This document shows, piece by piece, positions 1 to 12,100 of a stretch of DNA of 64,000 nucleotides. Source of the DNA: Tigriopus japonicus (taxonomy: Eukaryota > Arthropoda > Copepoda > Harpacticoida > Harpacticidae). The stretch spans positions 2,127,020-2,191,019 of the forward strand of contig CM021321.1 of the NCBI GenBank assembly GCA_010645155.1, written 5' to 3'. The notes beneath the pieces are model-generated. The model was not told the DNA's origin and ran no database searches. It was given only the letters and a program-made list of their open reading frames with translations. Position 1 is the first letter of the stretch, and each line of letters starts with the position of its first letter. A program made the position numbers and the translations under genes.

Positions 1-103
1 AATATGAAATATTTTGCAATCTAGCCTTGATCCTGCGGGCAGCGCCACTAATAGCAAATAGCGTAAGATCTTAATCTTTATCTTATTTTTTCCCTCACGC
101 CAG

Positions 104-3100
104 CCTCGTCAACAGCTATTGCCACAATAGAAACAGGAAATAATCTCGATGATTCCATCCCAAGTTCGGAAACCACAAATTCCACGCTCCCTATTTCTGG
201 AGTGCTAGTTTTGGGTCAACAGCAAGAACAATTAGAGGGAGGATTTGAACAAAAGAAATCATTTTCTGGCACTATCGCCCAGGTTTTGATGGTTCAGAGA
301 AAACTGAGCCACGATGAAGTGACAAAAATTGCAGAGTGTCTATATTCAGACACACTGAGTAAAGAAAACTTACTGTCTGTTCCATGGAAGATATCACACA
401 TAAAGGTAAGGTAGGCAAAGTGTTGATGCGATTAAACCTGCTTTGAAAGAATTGTGAAAGCCGGTATGACATAATTTGATTGTTGTATGATGTCTTTAGC
501 AAAAACGACCAAAAATAACGCAAAGAATGAACGATCATTTGACTCAAGTTAAACAAATCATAATCAATTGCAACAACACTTGCTTTCAAATTGGCTTCAA
601 AGAAAGTTAATCACATCCTCAATCATATATTTATTTCAAAAGCATGCTTGAACAATGATTTTATATATTCTGATCATGATCGCTTCGGCTGCTGCACACA
701 AAACACCAGAAAGGGAAAATTAACTTAATAAGAAGAAAAAATACGTAACAAAATTGCTGCCATTATTTACCCAAAATGTAGTGTATGTCTCCTGCCTTTC
801 ACAAAGTCTTGTTGTGGGAAGGTTTCTGCCCAAAAACCTAAACAAGGACCAATATGGCAACACCATGTCAAAAGTAAACAAGAAAAGAAATTGCATTGGT
901 GAAAATGAAAAACGAGACAAATTTTGATTTTATTTCCCACATTCACCCACGTGCCAGAAATTTGCACCCTTAACAATTCTTTTCATCCTTTTAATCATAC
1001 GTGATGACTCTAACTTTTGCAGATAAAGAAAGATAGTTTCAATTGCTCACAATCCAAGAAACGAATAAGTCAAACAGCTCTTATTGGACATCGTGTCTCC
1101 TTTGCTCATTTGAAAATGCTTTGTAATTCATTGAGTGGAACTCTACCCCTTCCAAAAAATCCAAATAATTACTTGTCTCTCTATGGACGTGCTAAATCGA
1201 TTTTCTTGGAATCTTTCAATCCTATACCTCCTAGAGAATGCTTAACGGGATATGGCGATGATGTAACATTTTGGCTTGGACAAGAAATGGACGGAGCAAT
1301 TAATCAATGGAAGAGCCCTGATGGATCGGGTATTGCTTGGGCTATCCCTTTAAACGATTTAAGAAACAACAGCAATTTGGCAGTGGCGTTTGGCCCTCAA
1401 ACTGCTCAAGCAGCTTCAAGTGCTATAGATCAATCTTGTGGAATATGTTTTGATATCAATGGCAAGAGAGATGGAGAAGATCGTTTTTTAGAACTGAAAG
1501 GAGTCTGCAATGAAGAATTTAATCTACAAACATTCGACAGAGAATATTATGTTCATGGAATGAAAAATGGCCGCTTACACATCAGGTAAAACAGCTCTCT
1601 TTTTTTTTCTTTGTTTGTACATGCTTTGTACATTGTACATTTTTTTCGTACATGCTTTAAGTTCAAAATGAGTGAAATATTTCTGGATTTTTTAAAGCAT
1701 ACAAATGCCATTTGCTGTTTACATGTGGTGTGTGTGTGTGTAGGGAGTGTACGCTAAATTGAGTATTTTTGAGATTTGAGGCCAAATTATGCGTCAGAAT
1801 AAAATTACCCTCTATTCTGCATTACCTTTGTCATTCTTAGCCTTTTGCATTTTCTTGTCACTTTTAGATTTTTTTGCATTTTTTATAGTTGCATTGAATA
1901 TATCAAGTATGCTACTCAAATTGAAGAAAACAAGAAAACACACCAAGACATTTTTTAAAAATCTGAAGAATTATCAAAAACAAGAAATCTTATCAGAGTT
2001 CACCAGAGGTCCAAAGCACTTTAAGGCTCTAACTTTGAATCGGCCTAGACCGGTTGAGTCAAGTGATAGGATTAAAAAAAAATTTCAGCGGACACTTTAG
2101 AGTAACAATTGTTTACATAATAGGTTTCATAATTCTACTTTCCATGCTTCCCACTTAAAATCTAACTCAGAGGGGAATCGGGTATATGGCGGACCTTGTA
2201 GGAAACTTTCTTTCTTTTGCTTATTCTGGACAATCTTGCCACCTAAGTCCAGAAATTTAGATGAATGGAAGCGTGGGGTCCTTGGCTTTAAAAAGATTGT
2301 GAACATCTCGATAGGATACAACAAAAAATGGTTTGAGGGCAGACTACGCGAGATTGCACCCACCTCTACCACCTTATTGTTTAATAATATTGCCGGGCCT
2401 GGATCATAACACCCCAGACCGTTTCTATTGCCCAACCGAGCACTCCATTAAAACTTGGAGCTTATCACAAGGAAATCTAATCCACCTAAAATCAAGATTA
2501 GATTTGAGGAAACATTTTTTCAGCGTAAGAGCAATACAGATCTGGAATAATCTTCCGTCTAAGCTACGAGTGCCAAAGTGTCAACTCAATATCACAATCT
2601 CCATTGTCTTTGAGTGGAACATCTGATTTTGACGTCCCATATGTCATTGTGCGGAATTTCATCCCGTTAATGCCATGTTACTCTCGCCAACCAAAGAGAA
2701 GACTTTCTCCAAGTCCTCCACTAAACATTTCGAGTCCTGACCATTCCTTCCACAAGGAGGAAACTAATTTCGTGTCATCAGCATATGAAGAAATACTGGC
2801 TTTTGCTCTAAACTTCTGGAGAGGAGCAATGAAGAGAATAAACAGGAGCGGGCCTAAAATTGAACCTTGCGGAACACCTGACTTGACATCATGCATGCCA
2901 CTAAATGATCCTTCAACCTTAACTATTTGCTTCCTTTCGCTTATAAAACTATCAATCTAATTCAGGACCTTACCCTGGATCCCAAACTCTTTGAGTTGAT
3001 CGAGCAAAAGACCATGATCTACCTTATCAAAGGCCTTGGCAAAGTCAAGATAGACTACATTAACTGACTCGTGACTTTCAAGCCCTTCAATGATGTGCTC

Positions 3101-6100
3101 GATATGGTCAACCAATTGGGTTACTGTACTAAAATGGGCTCGAAACCCATGTTGTCCAGAAGGAATTAAATCATGGACTTCCAAATAATCTAGGCCTTTA
3201 AAGCCCCTCTAAAGCCCTTAAAAATTGGAACGACATGAGCTACTTTTAGAGCAGAGGGAAACTTGCCCTGATCTAAGATGCAACGCATCAAGTAGGAGAA
3301 AACTGGGGCAAAAATATGTGAGCATTTCATCAGAAACTGAGATGTCACACCATCAGGTCCAGGCTTCACTTTACTTTGCTTCACTTTTAAGCTAGAATTA
3401 CACCCAAAATTTTAGAAGCAGTTTTTGCACTCTATTATTTGTTTCATGTGTTATCTTGCAGGAGCACACAAAAAGGACAGAAAAAGAGGCTTCAAGAACA
3501 AAGTTTATTGGGTCTAGGCGGACTAGGCCTCTTTGCAAAAGGTGTGTTATCCCCAGAGTGATGGACTTTATTCTAAAAGTGTTTTGTCGTCATATTTCAG
3601 AATGTAAAAAAAACAATAATTTCTTACATTTTACCACAACTTCCATTTTATGGTTTCCTTTACATCATATAAATTGATAAAACACCTTGATTCTGGACTT
3701 CGAGAAATGATTTATATTAGTGATGGACCGAAAGGGCTCATAACCGAAGCCGAAAGTTTCGGCCGAAAGAGGGCTTAACCGAAACCGAAACCGAAACCGA
3801 AAGCAGTGTTCACTGTTTACAAAATTGTTCAAATGCAAAATCCGCCTTAAAAACTAGAATTTGTTCGATGTTGGGTAGTCGCAAATTTTGAAAAATCTTA
3901 AAACTTAAATTTCAGAGGTTTTTGGACCAATTTTTTTTTCGATTTTGTTGTCAAACTCCATTTTATATAGTGCTTGTCCGCTTTCGGTTTCGGTAGGCAT
4001 AACCGAAACCGAAATTTCGGCCGTAATTTCAGCCGAAAACGCTTTCGGTCCTTTACTAATTTATATGGTATTTGAGTTTTTGAGAACCATTGATTGCGTC
4101 ATGCTGACAGTACACAGGAAACTGCGGACACTTCACTTCATTGAAAAAGTTTTTTTCTTAATTTCTTCTTAGTTAATGAGTTCTGCCACAAGCAGTCCTC
4201 CAATCATGATTGATTTGGAATCTAGGATGGTCAATTTGAAGTTAAGAGAAAAAAGTGATCATTTGGATCAATCATGAACGTTCAAATTTGAAATTCAAAA
4301 TGAAGCAATCACCAAACCTAGGATTTATCTCCAAATTCAGATCTGTCCACAATTTCTTCCATGGGGCCAACATGATAATTTCTGCATTTTTTGAATTCGC
4401 AAAGGTGTCTGAATCTTTTTCCTGCTGAGACGTTTGTGCTGGCTCTGATTCATTTTACGAAAAGATTCAAGTTTTGCTAATATGGAGAGGTAGTTGATTT
4501 TTAGCGTGATTGAAAAAATATTGATGAGGCATCACAGAATTTGTTTTTTCATCACTCTGAACTAAGTTTGTTATATCTGTAGCTGCCCTTTCATATTTAG
4601 GCAAAATCTTGATGTCATCAGATCGAACGCTAATCTCCTTCCTCGTTAATTGCAGGGAGCCTATATAATATGAATGGTCCCTTTGCTCTTAATAGGGCAA
4701 TTGAAGTGTGGCTTTGTTGTGCCTTTTCATGGAGCGAGGGCATCGACATCTGCCTCGACCAACTTGCAGTGTGCATGCACTTGCAAAGAGACAAAACTAG
4801 ACATAATTCAAGAAATTGTGCAAAATATGTTGCATTGACTTGTTCTAGCAATGTAATGATAGTTTAGCTACATCAAATAGGAAATTATGTTTCAAGTTTG
4901 GCACATTTGCTTGAGAAATGCTGAATTTTGTCTCTTTTCAAGTGCATGCACAATGCGAGCTAGCCGTGGCAGATGTCGACGCTCTCGCTCCATGAAAAGG
5001 CACAACAAAGCCACACTTCAATTGGCCTATTAAGGATGCAGATCAGGGACACCAGTTTGTCATATTTGAAAAGTGTAAACGCAATCAAATGCGTTTGGTT
5101 TGTTTACTGCAAAAGCTAACATCAAATTTGAAGTTTAGAGAAGGAGTGCCCAGTGATTAGCTACATGGAAGCATATCAAAAATGAGTAAAAATGGAGCAA
5201 AGCCAACTATTGAGAAAAAGGAATTGACTCCATGGCGCATATGTAGTGACACCGTGGTTATAATGTGGAAGCACTTTTGACATCTGGTTGGTCAGGACAC
5301 ATTTTTGCCTTTTCACCAGGGCTGCCAGATGGCGGTTTGGGGCGCCAGATTTTGGTGTATCTGGCGGTTTACGCCATAGTTTGGCGGACGGAATTTTTAG
5401 TTTGGCGGGCAAGAACATTTTGACTGGTTTCTGGCGGTTTTTACTTGAAAAGCGTGAAATTTGGCGTTTTTAAATTGGGGTTTTAGGACTAGTTGAAACA
5501 CAAATTGTCACGCTGATTCTGGCAGGATGAAGCGCCATTTGGTTCACTCCTCAAGACAGTTTAAAGTCATAAAAAAATAGTGCGACCAGTTATTGACTTG
5601 TACGCCAAACTTTTTCAACACCATCTTTTTTTTATTGATGTCTGCTGTTTCAGCCAAAGAACCAAAAGTCGCTTGTAAATAAGAGAAGAGAGTGTTGGAT
5701 TGTTGAAACTAACCTATTAGTAAGGATGGAGATTTTGAGCAAACAAAGGATGCTTTTGAGGCTCAAAAAAATGAACAAAATGTGCTGAAGTGGTAAATAA
5801 AATGTGCTGGCATGGTAAATAATTAATTACATGTTCTGGGATGGAAAGTAAAATTTGCTGAAGTGACAAATCCAAATGGCAAGAAAAATTGAAAAGGAGC
5901 AAATAATTGCAAAACAAATTTGATTTGCGTGTCTCTGAAAAAAACTTTTTGATTGAATTTTTCAGTCAAGTTTGAAGAAATATTTTTTCTTGCTTTCTTC
6001 ATAAAACATTGTTTTTGATAAAGTTTGTTAAATAGTAATGACACAAATAGACAGAACACTAGCATATGAAACTGAAGAAATGGCAAAGAAAACAAAACTT

Positions 6101-9100
6101 TGCTAAAAGGTTAAAAATTAGAAAATTGACAAATATTTTTGCTACTTACAAAAGTACTCTTTTTGGGCATGTGAAATTTTACTTGCCTGAAAGTTTCACA
6201 CTCCTGATCAGTTGTTTTGAATATGGTGGTGGCTTACTTAATTTTATGTTTTCGTTTTTGGTCGTACTGATAGCTGTTTGAGTCAAATTTCTTATCAGTT
6301 AGCTCAAAATTAGTTAAGTCTTATTGAGAGCAAACGTGTTGAAAAGGATGTTGTTTTCAATAGAGCTCTATATTAGAAAGAGTACAATCATATCCAACGC
6401 CATCTAGTTCATTCTGCTCGCAACTGCTCGCCGTTCCCAAAAGGATGCACAGGTCCCCTCTAAGCTGAACAAGTTTTCCAAATTATCAGACCAAGATAGC
6501 ACCATTTGAGAAACTAAAGGGCCTAGAACCTTAATGAAGAGGTCCAAAATGAACTATTAGTGTGTTTCAAATGATTCAAATCTGAATCCCTTGTAGAATT
6601 AGGTTTAAAGCTTTAAAAGACAGTAAGAGAATGAAAATCTATCCTTTTGGACATATTGATGCAAGAGGTGATGGCAACAGTGTGATAGGAAATGAAATTG
6701 CAGGGCTGCTGAATTCTCTTCCCTCTTGTGCTTCACAGTCATGGTTATTGCTGAGAAAGAGTGCAGGGAATTTTCTTCCTCTCTTGACTTCACCCCCGAC
6801 TGCTATTTACACTTGCCCACCTACCCCTTGATATGCAAGATCACAGGTGTAAGTGGTGGTGGCCAGCAGGGGAGTCCAGTCAAATGCTTGCTAGCTTCAG
6901 GTGGCTTGCCCAGCTTGCCCACTGGCACTTGTTAAGAAGGGAACTGCAAGGATTGCTGGGCCGGGTCAGCTCTCTCTCTCCCTTTCTCTCGCGCGCGCTC
7001 TCCACACTGAGCCCAGTGAGCAAACAAGGACTTGAAGGACTTGACTCAACATTTCAGGGTTGATAGGTAAAGAAAGGAAAACTCAACATGCTCCTCTCTA
7101 TCACTATTCTTTCTCACACATTTTTTATGGTAGGAGCCCTGATTGTGAACGTTTTCTCTGAAAAAGCATTGATCACAATGAGGGGTAAGATATTCATTTT
7201 TCTCTTAGTCTTTTAGGTTTTAAACCTAATTTTACAGGCAATTCAGCTTTGAATCATTTGAAACACACTAATAGTTCATTTTGGACCCCTTCATTAAGGT
7301 TCTAGGCCCTTTAGTTTCTCAAAAGGTGCTATCTTGGTCTGATGATTTGGAAAACTTGTTCAGCTTAGAGGGTACTTGTGCATCCTTTTGGGAACGGCGA
7401 GCAGTTGTGAGCAGAAGGAACTAGATGGCGTTGGATATGATTGTACTCTTTCTAATATAGAGCTCTAGTTTTCAACTTTATCAACCCAAAGCATGAATCC
7501 AACCCAATGATCAAGTTTAACTAAGCTAAGGTTTACGATGAAAGGTTGATACATGATATATCTGGTCCAGGATAAATGCATAATAAAGAAAATGGAATCT
7601 GGCGTTTTTCTGGCGTTTTTGACTGGTTCATCTGGCCTTTATTGTCTCCTATTACCTGGCAGCCCTCCTTTTCACCTCAATAACTGTCAGCTGACGAATA
7701 CAGGCAAAACAATGATCAAAAATATCTCATTGGGTTTTGATCGTTTTTATGGGGTATCTAAGGCTTTATCAAGCGAAAGGTTCTTGAAACAGCACCTGGC
7801 GGTCCAGTGCACCAATTTAAGGCTAAGGGAATCCGAATCGAGGCATAAGCGGTTGTATGAGAATCTGTTGTCACGGCAGCTTCAGTGACAGCTTCGTCAA
7901 CACTTTCATCAACACTAGCCTAATGGGCAAGCTCAAGTGAACGGCAACAAACAACATAGAGAACCGTGGACGGTGGACGTAGAAGTACTTAGATGTCTGG
8001 TAAGCCTGAGGTGCAAGAAAGGATTAGTACTAGGAGAAGCGGCAAGGGCATGCTTGCCCTGAACGTGGTCCAACAATGTAAAGAACGGTTGACATAGAAG
8101 AACAAGAAATAAGTGCGAGGGGAAGCGCCAGCAGCACTTAGGGACTCAAGACTAAGAGAGAGTGTGCAATAAAAGAGATGGCAGGTTTGGAAGCAACAAA
8201 AGCTGGCTTGCCCTGAGCTGAGACTTCAAAGTGCTTCTCTCAAGACAGCTAAGTAATTCTCTTGTCTACTCCCAAGGAGCAAGCTCGGGGTTAGCCCTTA
8301 GTGGTTCCAACGGTGATTGAGGTAGAGACGCCTCTACTTCGAGTCTCTACCTCTAGCTATCCCCTCTCTCCTTACACAAAAGCTGCTCTGAAAAAGCAGG
8401 ATGCCGTGACGACAGATTCTCTTACAGCCGTTTATAAAATCTTCCCATCAATACCTGACCACCTCCTATTGTCATGGGCGATACGGATTCGGGGAAAAAT
8501 GTGCAAAGAATGCCCCACATGTCACGAGCGAATTACTTAACGACAGGGTACCAGTGTTGATTGAAACATCTGCCAACGTGGGTTTCACACCAAATGCTTT
8601 GGGGTCTCCGGTATTACCATCAAGGAACTGACATCTTTAGGCCACCCACTTGTCTGCGAAAATTGTATGCACGGATGCTTAAGACTCCTATCGTCTTTGG
8701 CCGGATTCGAAGCAAGACTGGATTGCGTCGAAAACAGCCAAAAAGCAATGGAGTCCCGTACGAGAGTGTTGGAAGAAGAATCCAAGACATCCGAGCCCGT
8801 TACCATAAAGGCTGTAGAAGAAATGACCAAACGAGAGCGTTCAAAAGCGAACATTATCATTTACGGACTAAAAGTGACCTTGTGGCGACCCCGTCACGTT
8901 GCTCACTTCCGACATACTTTGCTCTCTTCTGTTCTTCTTGTTTTCATTCTTTCCTGAAAATAAACTAGTCATGTTCCATCTCTCGACTCATTAAGTCGTC
9001 GGACTTACGTCCGCCACAACCTCACTAACGGAGGGAAAGGCAAAGATGACGAGCTGAAGGCAAAAAAGTTGGCCGAGGCGATCGAAATGATCGGTACGGA

Positions 9101-12100
9101 GCCGGTTCATCAGAAGCGGATTGGAAAATTTGCAGAGAAGGGCCACTCCGGGTGAAATTCTCCAATCAGATGATCAAGCAGACGTTCATGAAGACATGGA
9201 AAACAAACTTGAGAGAAAGGAAAATCCCCGCAGAATTCGCTAAGCTCAGCATTGGTGATGACTGGCGATAACTGCCTTGCAAAGGCAAGTCTTGGGGATG
9301 CTTCGAGCACAAGCGGACTCAAAAAACGGGGAAAACCAAAACGGAAAGAAATTCGTAGTGGTCGACGCAACAGGGAACCCCTTCATCAAAGAGATAGTAA
9401 CACGAAGAAGCGAATAAAAATAGGTTTCTGGAATATGCGACGAGGTTTCTGGACCAAAGATGAGGACGTACGAGCCATAATTCAATTATACCAGCTTGAT
9501 CTGATTTTTCTCTGTGAAACCGATTTGGTGCAACCCCAGACTACCAACTCATTGAAATATGCGGGTTGTTCAATGATATACCCCCCTCAAAAATTTAAAG
9601 TGAGGACAGTTTGCTTAATAAAAGACACAAAAAAGTTCATGTTTAACATCAGATCAGATCTTATGGACGATAATGTGTCGTCAATGTGGGTGGAACTAAA
9701 CTTCAAACATAAAAGAGGTATTCTGGTCGGAGGGTTTTACCGAGAATGGCGGGATCATGACAATGACCAGTCCATAACTAAGCAACTCCAACGGCTGTCG
9801 GACTTCGGTGATCAAGTGCACAAGAACTCCCAAGGGGGAAATCATATTGTTGTTGGTGGGGATTGGAACATTGATCTGTTGAGAAGCAAAGAAAGTAAAT
9901 ACTCATGACGACTCCTATGTTCCAAACTCGAGGAGATCATTGATGCCTGCTCCTTGAAACTTGCCGAGACAGGCCCCTCGTTCTTTCGCTCTCTGAATTC
10001 AAAGAAAGCCCACTTTTCTTGGCTAGACCACGTATATTTTAGCGAAAATCTATCTTGCTTACAACTCTGCCTTGCTGACAACGGAGCCAGTGATCACTCA
10101 GCGGTTATTGTTGAACTCAATTTGGTAAGCCATTTGGTCGTTGAGTCATCCTTGGGTAAGCCCATGGTCTCTCCAACATCTTGTAACCTTATCTCCCGCC
10201 GCTCCTTTAAGTACTTTGATCAAAATACCTTTGAGGAAAGGCTTCTCCAGGTACCTTGGGAATGTCTAACACACGAAAACGACTCTTCCCTCATAGCAGA
10301 TTTTATTCACAACAGATTGCAAGAGGCTCTCGATGTACTTGCTTCTGTCCAACAACTCAAAATACCCAAGAGATACAACAATGCATTAACCGAAAACACC
10401 AAAAAATCCCAAAACACTCTCCCTTTACGAAACATCTAATTATCTTGTTAAATGATACCTGTGCGTGCGTTCGTTTTGAACATCCATGCAACCCAAGAAG
10501 TCGTTTTGACTTAATTGACTCTTATCATATAAATTGCTTTACAAGTCATCACTGTCTCGTCAGCAATAAATTGATTACGAAACGAACTGATGACTGAACG
10601 AGATTTAGCCCTGAAGTCTTGGAAAAAGAGCGGCATCTCGGACAAAGAGACACTCCACAAAATATGCAAGAAACTTCGAAATAAGTGTGTCAAAGAAATC
10701 AGGCGCGACGTCAGGAATAAGTACGTCAATAAATTGAACAATGGAGATGTGTGGAAAGTGATAAACTCCATCCGAGGAAAGCAGCTCACAAAGTCTTTGG
10801 GATACATTACTAATGAACAAGGCGTGGATCTAAAAGACGGCCAAAGCAAGGCAGAGGTGTTTTCGTACTGTTTCCAGAAAAAGATATGGGATATCCGTAA
10901 CTCGATCGTTTGCTCTCCGGGTGACAACCTCCTCCAACAACTTCGTGAAAATACACATGTTCAAAACATGTTCCAATTTGCGCCAGTTAGTGAGCAGTAA
11001 GTTCTCAGCGAGATCATGGACCTTAAAATGTGCCCTGACCATAAAAGCGACAAAAAAGCACTGGTTTGGCCACTCATACACCTGATAAATGTGTCCTTCA
11101 AAACTGGGAACTATCCTAGAAGATGGAAGAGGCCAAAAATCATTCCCATCCATAAAAAGGGTGACCCTAAACTAGCAATGAACTACCGTCCAATTGCCCA
11201 ACTTCCTGTCATATCGAAAATCCTTGAGAGGCTTGCACTGAAGCAAATCGAGTCATACATAACACAAGCGAATCTCATTCCTGATGGACAACATGGGTTT
11301 AGGAAGCATCACTCCACGTTAACCGCCCTAACCTCAATCTGTACCAACCTCTCCTGGTCAGCCAGGAAAGGATACGGCGGTATTCTACAATTTGATCTCA
11401 GCTCAGCGTTCGATTGCACTGATCACAGAATTCTTCTTGAAAAACTAAAAAATTCCGGGTTCGGGGTTATGGCATTGGCGTGGATAAAATCATCCATCGA
11501 AGGACGCAAACAGATAGTACAATGCAACGCAGTGCTTTCGCGGCCGCACGGGTTGGAAGTTGGATCGCCGCAGGGATCAGTTCTATCGCCTGTCCTTTTT
11601 CTCCTTTATATTATGGATTTTCCGTTGTGGCTACCGGATGGACTAAGGGACGTTGGTTTTGCGGACGACATTGTGGTTGTTTCAAAAGGGAAAGACCGGG
11701 ACAGTGTCATAAAAAATCTCGAATCTATCTCTAAGATCACCGCTACCTATCTATCAATGAATAAGCTTCAAGTCAACGAAAATAAGACCGCTCTTATGGC
11801 AGTGGGAAAAAAGGGAGGATCTCGGGGAAAAGCCTATTTCCACCTTGGTTGGGCAATCAAGCATTCAGGACTGTGAGATCTGCAAAATCCTCGGAGTACA
11901 CCTACAACGCGACTTGAAATGGAATATCCAAACGCAAGTATTGCGCACGGACCTAAACAAAGGACTAGGTTCTTTACGTTTCCTTCTAAGATTCCCAGGA
12001 ATCGTGAACGTGGAGAGCTTGATCCTCTCAAAAATCAGGTACGCCTTACCGTTGTTTTGGAAAGTTCGGTTGTCAGACGAAGATCCTACAAACCAAATGC

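Noticed and set aside
3770..3800. ACCGAAACCGAAA tandem run considered as telomere-like repeat
   Set aside because: It is short, occurs in both orientations, and lies inside a MITE with clear ends and target duplication.
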